A DNA stretch of 64,000 nt from Phytoactinopolyspora mesophila (lineage in GTDB: Bacteria > Actinomycetota > Actinomycetes > Jiangellales > Jiangellaceae), in contig NZ_WLZY01000001.1 of assembly GCF_010122465.1 (NCBI RefSeq), positions 1,025,010-1,089,009 of the forward strand, in the 5' to 3' direction. Position numbers and translations under genes: made by a program. Below are positions 1 through 7,800 of this stretch, in pieces. The notes below the pieces were generated by a model. It was not told where the DNA came from. It did not search any database and worked only from the letters and a program-made list of their open reading frames with translations. Numbering within the stretch: the stretch's first letter is position 1; each line of letters begins with the position of its first letter.

Positions 1-41
1 TCTCCGGTGGGTGGGGGCCGCCACCCCCCCCCCCCACCCCC

Positions 42-84
42 CTGACGATCACCTCTGCGCGACCACAACCCACTGACGATCACC
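42..84. repeat. Short repeat with CTGACGATCACC motif
   Basis: CTGACGATCACC occurs at 42-53 and again at 73-84, and the spacer contains CGCGACCACAAC (58-69). The same two words occur around 58269-58325: GGTGATCGTCAG at 58269-58280 and CGCGACCACAAC at 58300-58311. This looks like a partial member of an intergenic repeat family. It lies next to a C-rich tract at about 22-42. No gene is seen in 1-182. Confidence 0.45.
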
Positions 85-127
85 GAGAAAGGTGGGGGCG
101 GCAAGACGCAGAGTGAGGGTGGGCAAG

Positions 128-175
128 GAGCGGGTGAGCCCGGGAGGGCGAGAGCGGGTGAGCCCGGGAGGGCGA
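128..175. repeat. Tandem 24-bp direct repeat
   Basis: Two identical 24-bp units (128-151 and 152-175), each beginning GAGCGGGTGAGCCCGGGA, lie head to tail just after the moaA stop codon. There are only two units and no spacer, so it is a simple tandem duplication and not a CRISPR. Confidence 0.7.
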
Positions 176-182
176 GGGCGGG

Positions 183-1172
183 CTAGCCGCCGATCGAGGA
201 CATCGGGCGGGACGGCTGCAAGAAGCTGGGATCGTCGATCCCGTGGCCGGCGGCCTTGCCGTACATAGCGACCTTCCAGCGCTCCGCCAGCTCCTCGTCG
301 CTTGCGCCGCCGCGCATGGCGCCACGCAGATCGGACTCGTCACGCGCGAACAAGCAGGTCCTGACCTGTCCGTCGGCGGTGAGCCTGGTGCGGTCGCAGG
401 TGCCGCAGAACGGCCGCGTGACTGAGGCGATGATCCCTACCCGCGCTGGCCCCCCGTTCACCAGCCACTTCTCGGCCGGCGCGCTGCCTCGCTCTTCGGG
501 GCTGTCCGGCGTCAAGTCGAAATGGCGCTGAAGCGCGGCCAGGATGTCGCCAGCGGTGATCATCTCGTCGCGTCGCCAGGCATGCTGCGCGTCCAGCGGC
601 ATCTGTTCGATGAACCGCAACTCGTAACCGTGGTCGAGGGCCCAGGTGAGTAGGTCAGGAGCTTCGTCGTCGTTCACGTCGCGCATCAGCACGGCGTTCA
701 CTTTGACCGGCACCAGCCCGGCGGCGTCAGCCGCGGCCAGCCCGGCCAGCACGTCGTCGAGGCGCCGCCGATGGGTGAGCTTTTCGAATCGGTCGGCACT
801 CAACGTGTCGAGCGAGCCGTTGACCCGGTCCAGGCCGGCGTCGGCCAGGGCTTGGGCTACGCGGGTCAATCCGACCGCGTTCGTGGTGACAGACAACTCC
901 GGGCGTGGTTTCAAGCCGGCGCAGGCCGCGACGATGTCCACCAGTCCGCGCCGGAGCAACGGCTCGCCGCCGGTGAACCGGACTTCCCGCACCCCCAACC
1001 GCTCGACCGCGACGCCCACCAGGCGAACCACTTCCTCGTCGGTGAGGACCTCAGGCTTCGGTAACCAGGCCAGGCCTTCTTCCGGCATGCAGTAGGTGCA
1101 CCGCAAATTACAGCGGTCAGTCAACGAGACGCGCAGATCCGTCGCGATACGCCCATACCGGTCAGCAAGCAT
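183..1172 (-). CDS. moaA: GTP 3',8-cyclase MoaA (molybdenum cofactor biosynthesis)
   Basis: MoaA is the radical SAM enzyme that makes the first molybdopterin intermediate from GTP. The 329-residue length is normal for the family. The N-terminal [4Fe-4S]/SAM motif CNLRCTYC places cysteines at 21, 25 and 28. The C-terminal GTP-side cluster motif CGTCDRTRLTADGQVRTC is present, and the protein ends in the conserved Gly-Gly. An SD-like GGGGAA precedes the ATG. It is divergent from the SURF1 gene, sharing a gap of about 40 nt. No other moa gene is in the window. The sulfite-oxidase-like protein at 23057-24163 would be a plausible user of the cofactor. Confidence 0.96.
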   Translation of the reverse strand: MLADRYGRIATDLRVSLTDRCNLRCTYCMPEEGLAWLPKPEVLTDEEVVRLVGVAVERLGVREVRFTGGEPLLRRGLVDIVAACAGLKPRPELSVTTNAVGLTRVAQALADAGLDRVNGSLDTLSADRFEKLTHRRRLDDVLAGLAAADAAGLVPVKVNAVLMRDVNDDEAPDLLTWALDHGYELRFIEQMPLDAQHAWRRDEMITAGDILAALQRHFDLTPDSPEERGSAPAEKWLVNGGPARVGIIASVTRPFCGTCDRTRLTADGQVRTCLFARDESDLRGAMRGGASDEELAERWKVAMYGKAAGHGIDDPSFLQPSRPMSSIGG

Positions 1173-1214
1173 GTTCCCCAGGCTATGGTCTACGGTCGAT
1201 TTGTGTACAGGTTC

Positions 1215-2003
1215 ATGGTGACACGACGGTGGCTGATCCGGATCTTGGCCGGATTACTGCTCGTCGCGGTGTGCGTACGGCTCGGATTGTGGCAGCTGGA
1301 CCGCAATGAACATCGGTCGGAGCGCAACGAGGTCATCCACTCCAGCGCCGACGCCGAACCGGTGCCGGTCGAGACGCTGTCCAGCCCCGGCGCCGAATTC
1401 GATGCCGACCACGAGTGGCGGCACGTCGAGGTCCGCGGCACCTACGACGCCAACCATGAGTTCCTGCTAAGGCTACGTCCCCTCGACGGGCAGCGCGGGG
1501 TCCATGTGATCACCCCGCTGGTACTGTCCTCTGGCGAGGCCATCCTCGTCGACCGGGGGTTCTTCACGTCCAACGAGAACATTCCCGAGGTCCCGCCGCC
1601 ACAGGAGGGCGACGTCGAGCTCCTGGCTCGGCTGCGCTCCACCGAAGACTCCCGCGAGGCCGGCGATCCGGCCGGTGGCCTGCTCCGGGCGGTGAACGTC
1701 GCCGAGATCGCCGAGGTCCTGCCCTACCCCGTGCATCAAGCCTGGGCCGAGGCAATCGAGCCGGTGGAGGACGATCTCATCGCCATTCCCGGGCCGACCG
1801 CCGACGCAGGGCCGCACCTGTCCTACGCGATCCAATGGTTCATCTTCGCCGTCATCGGAATTACGGGCTTCGTCCTGCTGATCCGGACAGAGGCAAGAGC
1901 CCGGCGCGAACCCGACGCCGCCGGCGCAGCGCCAGAGGCTCCGGCCGATCCCGGCGCTGACCCGTCGCAGCAGCAGACAGCCGGACGGACACCGGCCTTG
2001 TAG
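1215..2003 (+). CDS. SURF1 family protein (cytochrome oxidase biogenesis)
   Basis: The 262-residue protein has the SURF1 plan: an N-terminal membrane helix ending in the signature GLWQLDR, an extracytoplasmic domain of about 170 residues, and a second membrane helix preceded by YAIQWF. SURF1 proteins assist assembly of haem-copper cytochrome c oxidase at the cytoplasmic membrane. I chose the ATG at 1215, giving MVTRRWLIRILAG, because the longer frame from 1185 adds residues that do not resemble the family. The C-terminal tail of about 40 residues is Ala/Pro/Glu-rich and probably disordered. No oxidase genes are nearby. Confidence 0.9.
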   Translation: MVTRRWLIRILAGLLLVAVCVRLGLWQLDRNEHRSERNEVIHSSADAEPVPVETLSSPGAEFDADHEWRHVEVRGTYDANHEFLLRLRPLDGQRGVHVITPLVLSSGEAILVDRGFFTSNENIPEVPPPQEGDVELLARLRSTEDSREAGDPAGGLLRAVNVAEIAEVLPYPVHQAWAEAIEPVEDDLIAIPGPTADAGPHLSYAIQWFIFAVIGITGFVLLIRTEARARREPDAAGAAPEAPADPGADPSQQQTAGRTPAL

Positions 2004-2128
2004 CGCGCGTATAGCGAGTGATGTGTTCAATAGGTCCCGGCCATGGGTGCGCGGGTCGCGTCTCATCCGGGTGTGGATATACTCCTGACCCCGTGGCCTG
2101 GCCGGCCGAGGGAGAGGGGGACCTGCCG

Positions 2129-2761
2129 ATGTCCGAGTTCATCGACACGGCTCTGACCTTTCCTGCGGTCTTGTTCAGCTTCATGCTGGTCGTGGTCATC
2201 GGTTACTGGGTTCTCGTCCTGCTGGGTGGTCTCGGCGTCGACTTGTTCGACGCCGACGCGGCTGAGGGCACCGGAACCGACTTGCTGGCCACAGCCAAAC
2301 TCGATGGCGTTCCCGTCACCGTCGCCCTTTCCCTCCTCATCGCATTCGCGTGGTTCACCGGGCTCGTCGGGACCGTCGTCATCGGCGAGCTCGACGTACC
2401 TACGCCGGCCGCGATAGCTCTCGGCATCGTGGCCGTCGCACTGGCCGTGCTAATCGCGTGGATCATCACCTCGTTCGTCGTCATGTTCGTCCGTCGCACC
2501 CTCCCTCAGGTCCGAGAGTCGTCGCACAGCGACTTCGTCGGACGCCTGTGCGTGATCCGGACGGCCCCACTCAACGACGGCACCGGGCAAGCAGAAGTCA
2601 CCGCCGACGACGGCTCCACAGCCATCATCCAGGTCCGGCAGACCGGCCAGGATGAATTCACCAACGGCAGCACCGCGCTGATATTCGACTACGACGGTGA
2701 GGTCTTCTGGGTCTCGCCGTTCGCCGCCGAACTCGATCCCGGCGGACGACTCACCGATTGA
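2129..2761 (+). CDS. YqiJ-like membrane protein with OB-fold domain
   Basis: The 210-residue protein has three predicted membrane helices (about residues 12-34, 66-88 and 92-118). A soluble C-terminal domain (about 130-205) begins FVGRLCVIRTAPLN and has alternating beta pattern like the OB/NfeD-type domain of YqiJ. The ATG at 2129 is preceded by GGAGAGGGGG; the frame is open further upstream but lacks support. It is the first gene of an operon with a flotillin 43 nt downstream, matching the yqiJ-yqiK pairing of Escherichia coli. The likely role is a membrane partner of the flotillin assembly. Family assignment rests on topology and neighbourhood, with weak sequence similarity. Confidence 0.72.
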   Translation: MSEFIDTALTFPAVLFSFMLVVVIGYWVLVLLGGLGVDLFDADAAEGTGTDLLATAKLDGVPVTVALSLLIAFAWFTGLVGTVVIGELDVPTPAAIALGIVAVALAVLIAWIITSFVVMFVRRTLPQVRESSHSDFVGRLCVIRTAPLNDGTGQAEVTADDGSTAIIQVRQTGQDEFTNGSTALIFDYDGEVFWVSPFAAELDPGGRLTD

Positions 2762-2804
2762 CCGCACCCTCGACATTCCCGATATTCACTCAAAGGACGC
2801 ATAG

Positions 2805-4814
2805 ATGGACACCATTACCACCGGGTTAGGCGTGCTGCTGGCCGTCATCCTGATCGTGGTCATCGGCGTGATCTTCGTGGTCACCCGGCTGTTCCGCAAG
2901 GTAGAACAGGGCCGCGCACTCATCATCTCCAAGGTCAAGCGGGTCGACGTCACCTTCACCGGTGCGGTCGTGCTGCCGATCATCCACAAGGCCGAGTTCA
3001 TGGATATCTCGGTCAAGACCATTGACATCGAGCGCACCGGCCATGAAGGCCTGATCTGTCAGGACAACATCCGGGCCGACATCAAGATCACCTTCTTCGT
3101 CCGGGTGAACAAGACCGTCGAGGACGTCATCCGAGTCGCGCAGGCGATCGGCACCGAGCGGGCCAGCGACCAGACCACGCTGCAAGAGCTCTTCAACGCG
3201 AAGTTCTCCGAGGCGCTGAAGACCGTCGGCAAGCACATGGACTTCGTCGACCTCTACACCCAGCGCGATGAGTTCCGTGACCAGATCATCCGGGTCATCG
3301 GCACCGACCTCAACGGCTACAGCCTCGAGGACGCGGCGATCGACTTCCTCGAGCAGACCCCCATGTCGCAGCTCGACACCCAGAACATCCTCGACGCGCA
3401 GGGTATTCGCAAGATCACCGAGCTCACCGCTCAGGAGCACGTCCGCACCAACGACTTCGAGCGTGGCCGCGAGAAGGAGATCACCCGGCAGAACGTCGAG
3501 GCGCGCGAGACCATCCTCGAACTCGAGCGGCGCCAGGCCGACGCCGAGGCCACTCAGCAGCGCGAAGTCGACACCCTGCGGGCTCGCGAAGAGGCCGAGA
3601 CCGCGCGGGTCCAGGCCGAAGAGCGGCTCAAGGCCGAAAGCGCGAACATCCGCACCGACGAGCAGGTCGGCGTCCAGACCGAGAACAAGGCCCGCGAGAT
3701 CGCCGTCGCCGAGTTGAACCGGCAGCGCGTCGTCGCCGTCGAGACCGAGAAGATCGAAAAGGACCGGATGCTCGAGGTCGTCGCCCGCGACCGCGAGACC
3801 GAGCTCGCCACGATCGCCAAGACCAAAGAGGTCGAGACCGAGAAGCGCGCGGTGGCCGAGGTGGTCCGCGAGCGGGTGGCGGTCGACAAGACCGTTGCCG
3901 AGCAGGAAGAGAACATCAAGCGGGTCCGCACGGTCGAAGAGGCCGAGCGCGAGCGCCAGGCCAAGGTGATTGCCGCCGAGGCTCAAGCCCAGGAGAACCT
4001 GGTCAAGGACATCAAGGCTGCCGAAGCCGCCGAGCAGGCCGCGAAGCACCGGGCACAGGAAGAGCTCACGCTCGCCGAGGCTCGCCAGCAGGCCGCCGAG
4101 CTCGATGCCCAGGCCAAGATCCGGTTGGCTGAAGGAACCCAGGCAGAAGCGGCCGCCGCCGGGCTGGCCGACGTTCAGGTGCGCGACCGCGACGCCGAAG
4201 TCATCGAGAAGGTCGGCCGGGCCGAGGCGGCCGCGGCTCGCGAGAAGGCACTCGTCGAAGCCGAGGCGATCCGCGAGAAGCTCACCGGCGAGTCCGAGGG
4301 TCTGACCAAGAAGGCGGCCGCCATGGCCGCTCTCGACGAAGCCAGCCGCGAGCACGAAGAATTCCGGCTGCGCCTCGAAATGGAGAAGGACGTCCGGATG
4401 GCCGGGCTCAACGTCCAGCGCGACGTCGCCGAGGCGCAGGCCAGCGTGCTGGCGACCGGACTGGAGCAGGCTGACATCAGCATCGTCGGCGGCGAGAGCG
4501 TGTTCTTCGACCGGCTGATGAACTCGATCTCGCTCGGCAAGGGCGTTGACGGTTTCGTCAACCATTCCAACGTCGCGAGCACCGTCGCCGAGCCCTGGTT
4601 GAACGGCTCGTCCAATGTCATCGAGGACATCATGGGCTTGGTCGGCTCCGTCGGCACCGAGGATCTCAAGAACCTCACGGTGTCGGCGCTGTTGATGCAG
4701 CTGATCAACAAGGGCGGACCGAACCGGGCGAAGCTCGAGCAGCTGCTCGACACCGCCCGCACCCTCGGCTTCGCCGATCAGCCTGTCGCGGCCCTGACCG
4801 GCTCGAAGCAGTAA
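2805..4814 (+). CDS. Flotillin/YqiK-like SPFH protein
   Basis: The 669-residue protein starts with one membrane helix (about residues 4-28). An SPFH/band 7 domain follows (about 30-200), including the ERTGHEGLICQDNIRADIKI segment typical of flotillins. A long Glu/Ala/Arg-rich coiled coil runs from about 205 to 525, and a C-terminal flotillin tail (about 525-669) contains FFDRLMNSISLGKGVDGF. Flotillins oligomerise on the inner face of the membrane and organise domains there. The SD is AAAGGA. It ends 7 nt before the giant AAA+ gene, so the three genes are almost certainly one transcript. The long coiled coil creates a 691-codon antisense shadow frame that I do not regard as a gene. Confidence 0.93.
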   Translation: MDTITTGLGVLLAVILIVVIGVIFVVTRLFRKVEQGRALIISKVKRVDVTFTGAVVLPIIHKAEFMDISVKTIDIERTGHEGLICQDNIRADIKITFFVRVNKTVEDVIRVAQAIGTERASDQTTLQELFNAKFSEALKTVGKHMDFVDLYTQRDEFRDQIIRVIGTDLNGYSLEDAAIDFLEQTPMSQLDTQNILDAQGIRKITELTAQEHVRTNDFERGREKEITRQNVEARETILELERRQADAEATQQREVDTLRAREEAETARVQAEERLKAESANIRTDEQVGVQTENKAREIAVAELNRQRVVAVETEKIEKDRMLEVVARDRETELATIAKTKEVETEKRAVAEVVRERVAVDKTVAEQEENIKRVRTVEEAERERQAKVIAAEAQAQENLVKDIKAAEAAEQAAKHRAQEELTLAEARQQAAELDAQAKIRLAEGTQAEAAAAGLADVQVRDRDAEVIEKVGRAEAAAAREKALVEAEAIREKLTGESEGLTKKAAAMAALDEASREHEEFRLRLEMEKDVRMAGLNVQRDVAEAQASVLATGLEQADISIVGGESVFFDRLMNSISLGKGVDGFVNHSNVASTVAEPWLNGSSNVIEDIMGLVGSVGTEDLKNLTVSALLMQLINKGGPNRAKLEQLLDTARTLGFADQPVAALTGSKQ

Positions 4815-4821
4815 CGCCGAC

Positions 4822-7800
4822 GTGTCCGAGACCGCGACTGAAACTCCCGCGGAACCGGCCGAGACCGCGGAGGACCCGAACGCCGGCCTGGAAGCCGGCA
4901 CGTACGAGGTCCTCCGGACCCGGCTCCGGGATCATGCCGCCGAACTCTCCAGGCGCGCCGAAGCGCTCAACGCGCAGCGCCTGGAGGTCTTCGGCGGCAC
5001 CCAGCTGGAGTTGATCGGCACCGAACGGATCCGCACGGAGCACAACTGCGTACCCCGCGACATCGTGTCGCTAGGACTGCCCGGCGCTGACGGTGCCGGC
5101 GGGCTGATGCTCTTCGGCTACAACGTCTTCATCGGGATGAAGCCTGAGACCGGCGTCGGCGACGTCTTCTCCGTGCACCAGTTCTCCCGGGCGCCGGGCG
5201 ACGACGGGAACGCGGCGTTCCGGTTCGACGACGCCGACCCGAGCGAGCTGCCAGGGCTGTTCGACGCTGAGCGCTTCCAGCGCGATTTCGCCGACATGTA
5301 CCGGTACTTCCGGGAGACCCGGCTGCTACAGCTTCGGCGTACCGAGGACAAGCTGCTCGCCGTCTTCCAGACCGGACCGAGCATCGACGACACCCGGGTA
5401 CTGCGCTGGCGGATGGGTACCGGGGGTCCGATCGAGTATCAGGACAACCGTGGCGATCGCGACAACACGTTCCCGCGCTCACACGACTTCGAGTGGGTCG
5501 AGACCACCCGCGAGGACCACGTCACCGGCCGGTACCCGCACATCTCCATCGACGGGGCCGTGTTCGTGGAAACCACTGGCGGCCAGCTCACCATCAAGGT
5601 GGAGAACAACACCGAGAGCGGTGAAGGCGTCTACAGCGAGCCGGTCGAGGACCCGCTGCAGAGTCTGGCCGACGCGGATGTGTTCTATGCCCGGGTCGGC
5701 GCTCTGATCCTGCTGCGGATCCGGCCTTACAACGAGACCACCTGGCGCCACCTGGTCTTCAACATCCAGACCAAGAGTGTGGTGCGCCTCGACGGCATCG
5801 GCCAGGCGTGTCTGGAGCTGCCCGAGGACCACGGCATCATCTTCCCCGGTGGCTACTACCTCAGCACCGGTGAGAGCCGGACTTTCGAGACCGACGTCAC
5901 CGATCTCGAGTTCAAACGCACCATCCGCTCCCCCAACGGCGAAGACGTGCTGTACGTCTTCCATGCCAGGGACGAGGGCCGCACCCTGCTGCTGCCCTAC
6001 AACGTGATCCGCAAAGAGGTCGCCAACCCGATCCCCTGCCACGGATACTCCCTGTTCGACGACGGCACGCTCGTCATTCTGCGCGCCACGTCCGAGGAGC
6101 CGACCCGCGTACACCCACTGCAGGTCTGGCAGACACCCTTCCAGTCCGACACCTATGCGGCCTCCCAGCCGGTCGGCACCGGGCCACTGGAGCGGGTGGG
6201 CAACGCCGAGCTCGTCCGGGGTATCTCCGACTGCCTATCGATCACCCGGATGATCGGCGAGATGGCGCCGTCGGCGGCGGTGTTCGAGGCGATCATCGCC
6301 GCTTGTGCACGGGCCTTCGACAGCTACCACTGGCTCGGCGAGCAAGACCTCTCCGATCTGCGCAAGCCCGTTGTGGAGATCCGCGCCACCGCCGAGCAGG
6401 TGCTCGACGAGTTCGAGAACGTCCAGGCGCTCACTGGGCAAGCCACCGCCGCCCTGGAGAAGGCAGCGGCGGATATCGCGTCGCTGGTTCGCCGGGTGCG
6501 CGGAGAGGCTCCGCGGTCCGCCCAGGCCTGGGTCACCCAGCTGGCCGAACTGCGCCAAGCCAAGGGCCACCTGGTCACGTTGCGCGATATGCGCTACATC
6601 GATCCGCAGCGCATCGACGAGCTCGACTCGAACCTCGACGACGAGCTCGGAGTCGCCGCCGAGCGTGCGGTCGAGTTCCTGCAGCGCGACGATGCCTTCA
6701 GCGGGTACCACGACGAAGTCGAGCAGCTGGTCGCACAGGCCGAGTCGATTCCGTCCGTGGCCGACGCGACCGGCGTGGCCGAGAAACTGGCCGAGCAGTC
6801 GCAGGCGCTGGAGACTGTCACCGAGGTCATCGGCTCGCTGGACATCGCCGACGCGACCATGCGTACCGCCATCCTGGAGCGGATCGGCGAGGTGCTCGGT
6901 GCGCTCAACCGGGCCCGGGCCACGCTCGAAGGCAGGCGGCGCGACCTGCTCGCCACCGAAGGACGCGCCGAGTTCGCTGCCGAGTTCGCTCTGCTTGGAC
7001 AGGCCATCACCGGCGCGTTGGCGGTGGCCAACACGCCGGACGCATGCGACGACCAGCTCGGCAGGCTGCTGCTCCAGGTCGAAAACCTCGAGGCACGCTT
7101 CTCCGAGTTCGACGACTTCCTCGCCGAGCTGGAGACGAAACGCGACGACGTCTACGAGGCGTTCTCGTCGCGCAAGCAGGCCCTGGTCGACGAACGTACC
7201 CGGCGCGCCGATCGGCTCGCCGACTCCGCCGAACGCATCCTCACCAATGTGCGGCGGCGGGTCGCCTCCATGGGATCGGTCGAAGAGGTCAACACGTACT
7301 TCGCCTCCGACGCCATGGTGTCCAGGCTGCGCAGTGTCGCTGGTGAACTCCGCGAGCTGGGTGACCAGGTCCGGGCCGAGGAGCTCGACGGCCGGATCAA
7401 GGCCGCACAGCAGGAGGCCGGCCGGGCCCTCCGGGACCGCCTGGACCTCTACGACGACGGCGGCGAGACGATCCGGTTCGGGCCGCACCGCTTCGCGGTC
7501 AACACCCAGCCGACCGACCTCACGCTGGTCCCCCAAGACGGTCAGATGGTCTTCGCCGTCACCGGCACCGACTTCCACACCCCGGTCGAGGATCCTGAGT
7601 TCCAGAAGACGAAGCCGTTCTGGGATCAGCTGCTGGTGTCCGAGTCGCCGGAGGTCTACCGCGCCGAGCACCTCGCCGCATCTATCCTGGCTACCGCCGA
7701 AGACCGGGCCGACGAGTCCGGACTGACGCTCGAACAGCTGCATGAAGCCGCTGTGACCGACGACGGCCTGCTGGGCCTGGTGCGCCGGGAAGCGGAGAAC

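Noticed and set aside
128-175. Possible CRISPR repeat
   Set aside because: Only two abutting units with no spacers and no cas genes in the window.
1185-1214. Upstream start for the SURF1 protein giving ten extra residues
   Set aside because: The added residues (MVYGRFVYRF) would put polar and aromatic residues before the membrane helix, and there is no better ribosome-binding site.
2826-4901. 691-codon open frame antisense to the flotillin gene
   Set aside because: It mirrors the Glu/Ala/Arg-rich coiled coil of the sense gene in a GC-rich codon pattern, has no recognisable domain and would overlap a clear gene entirely.
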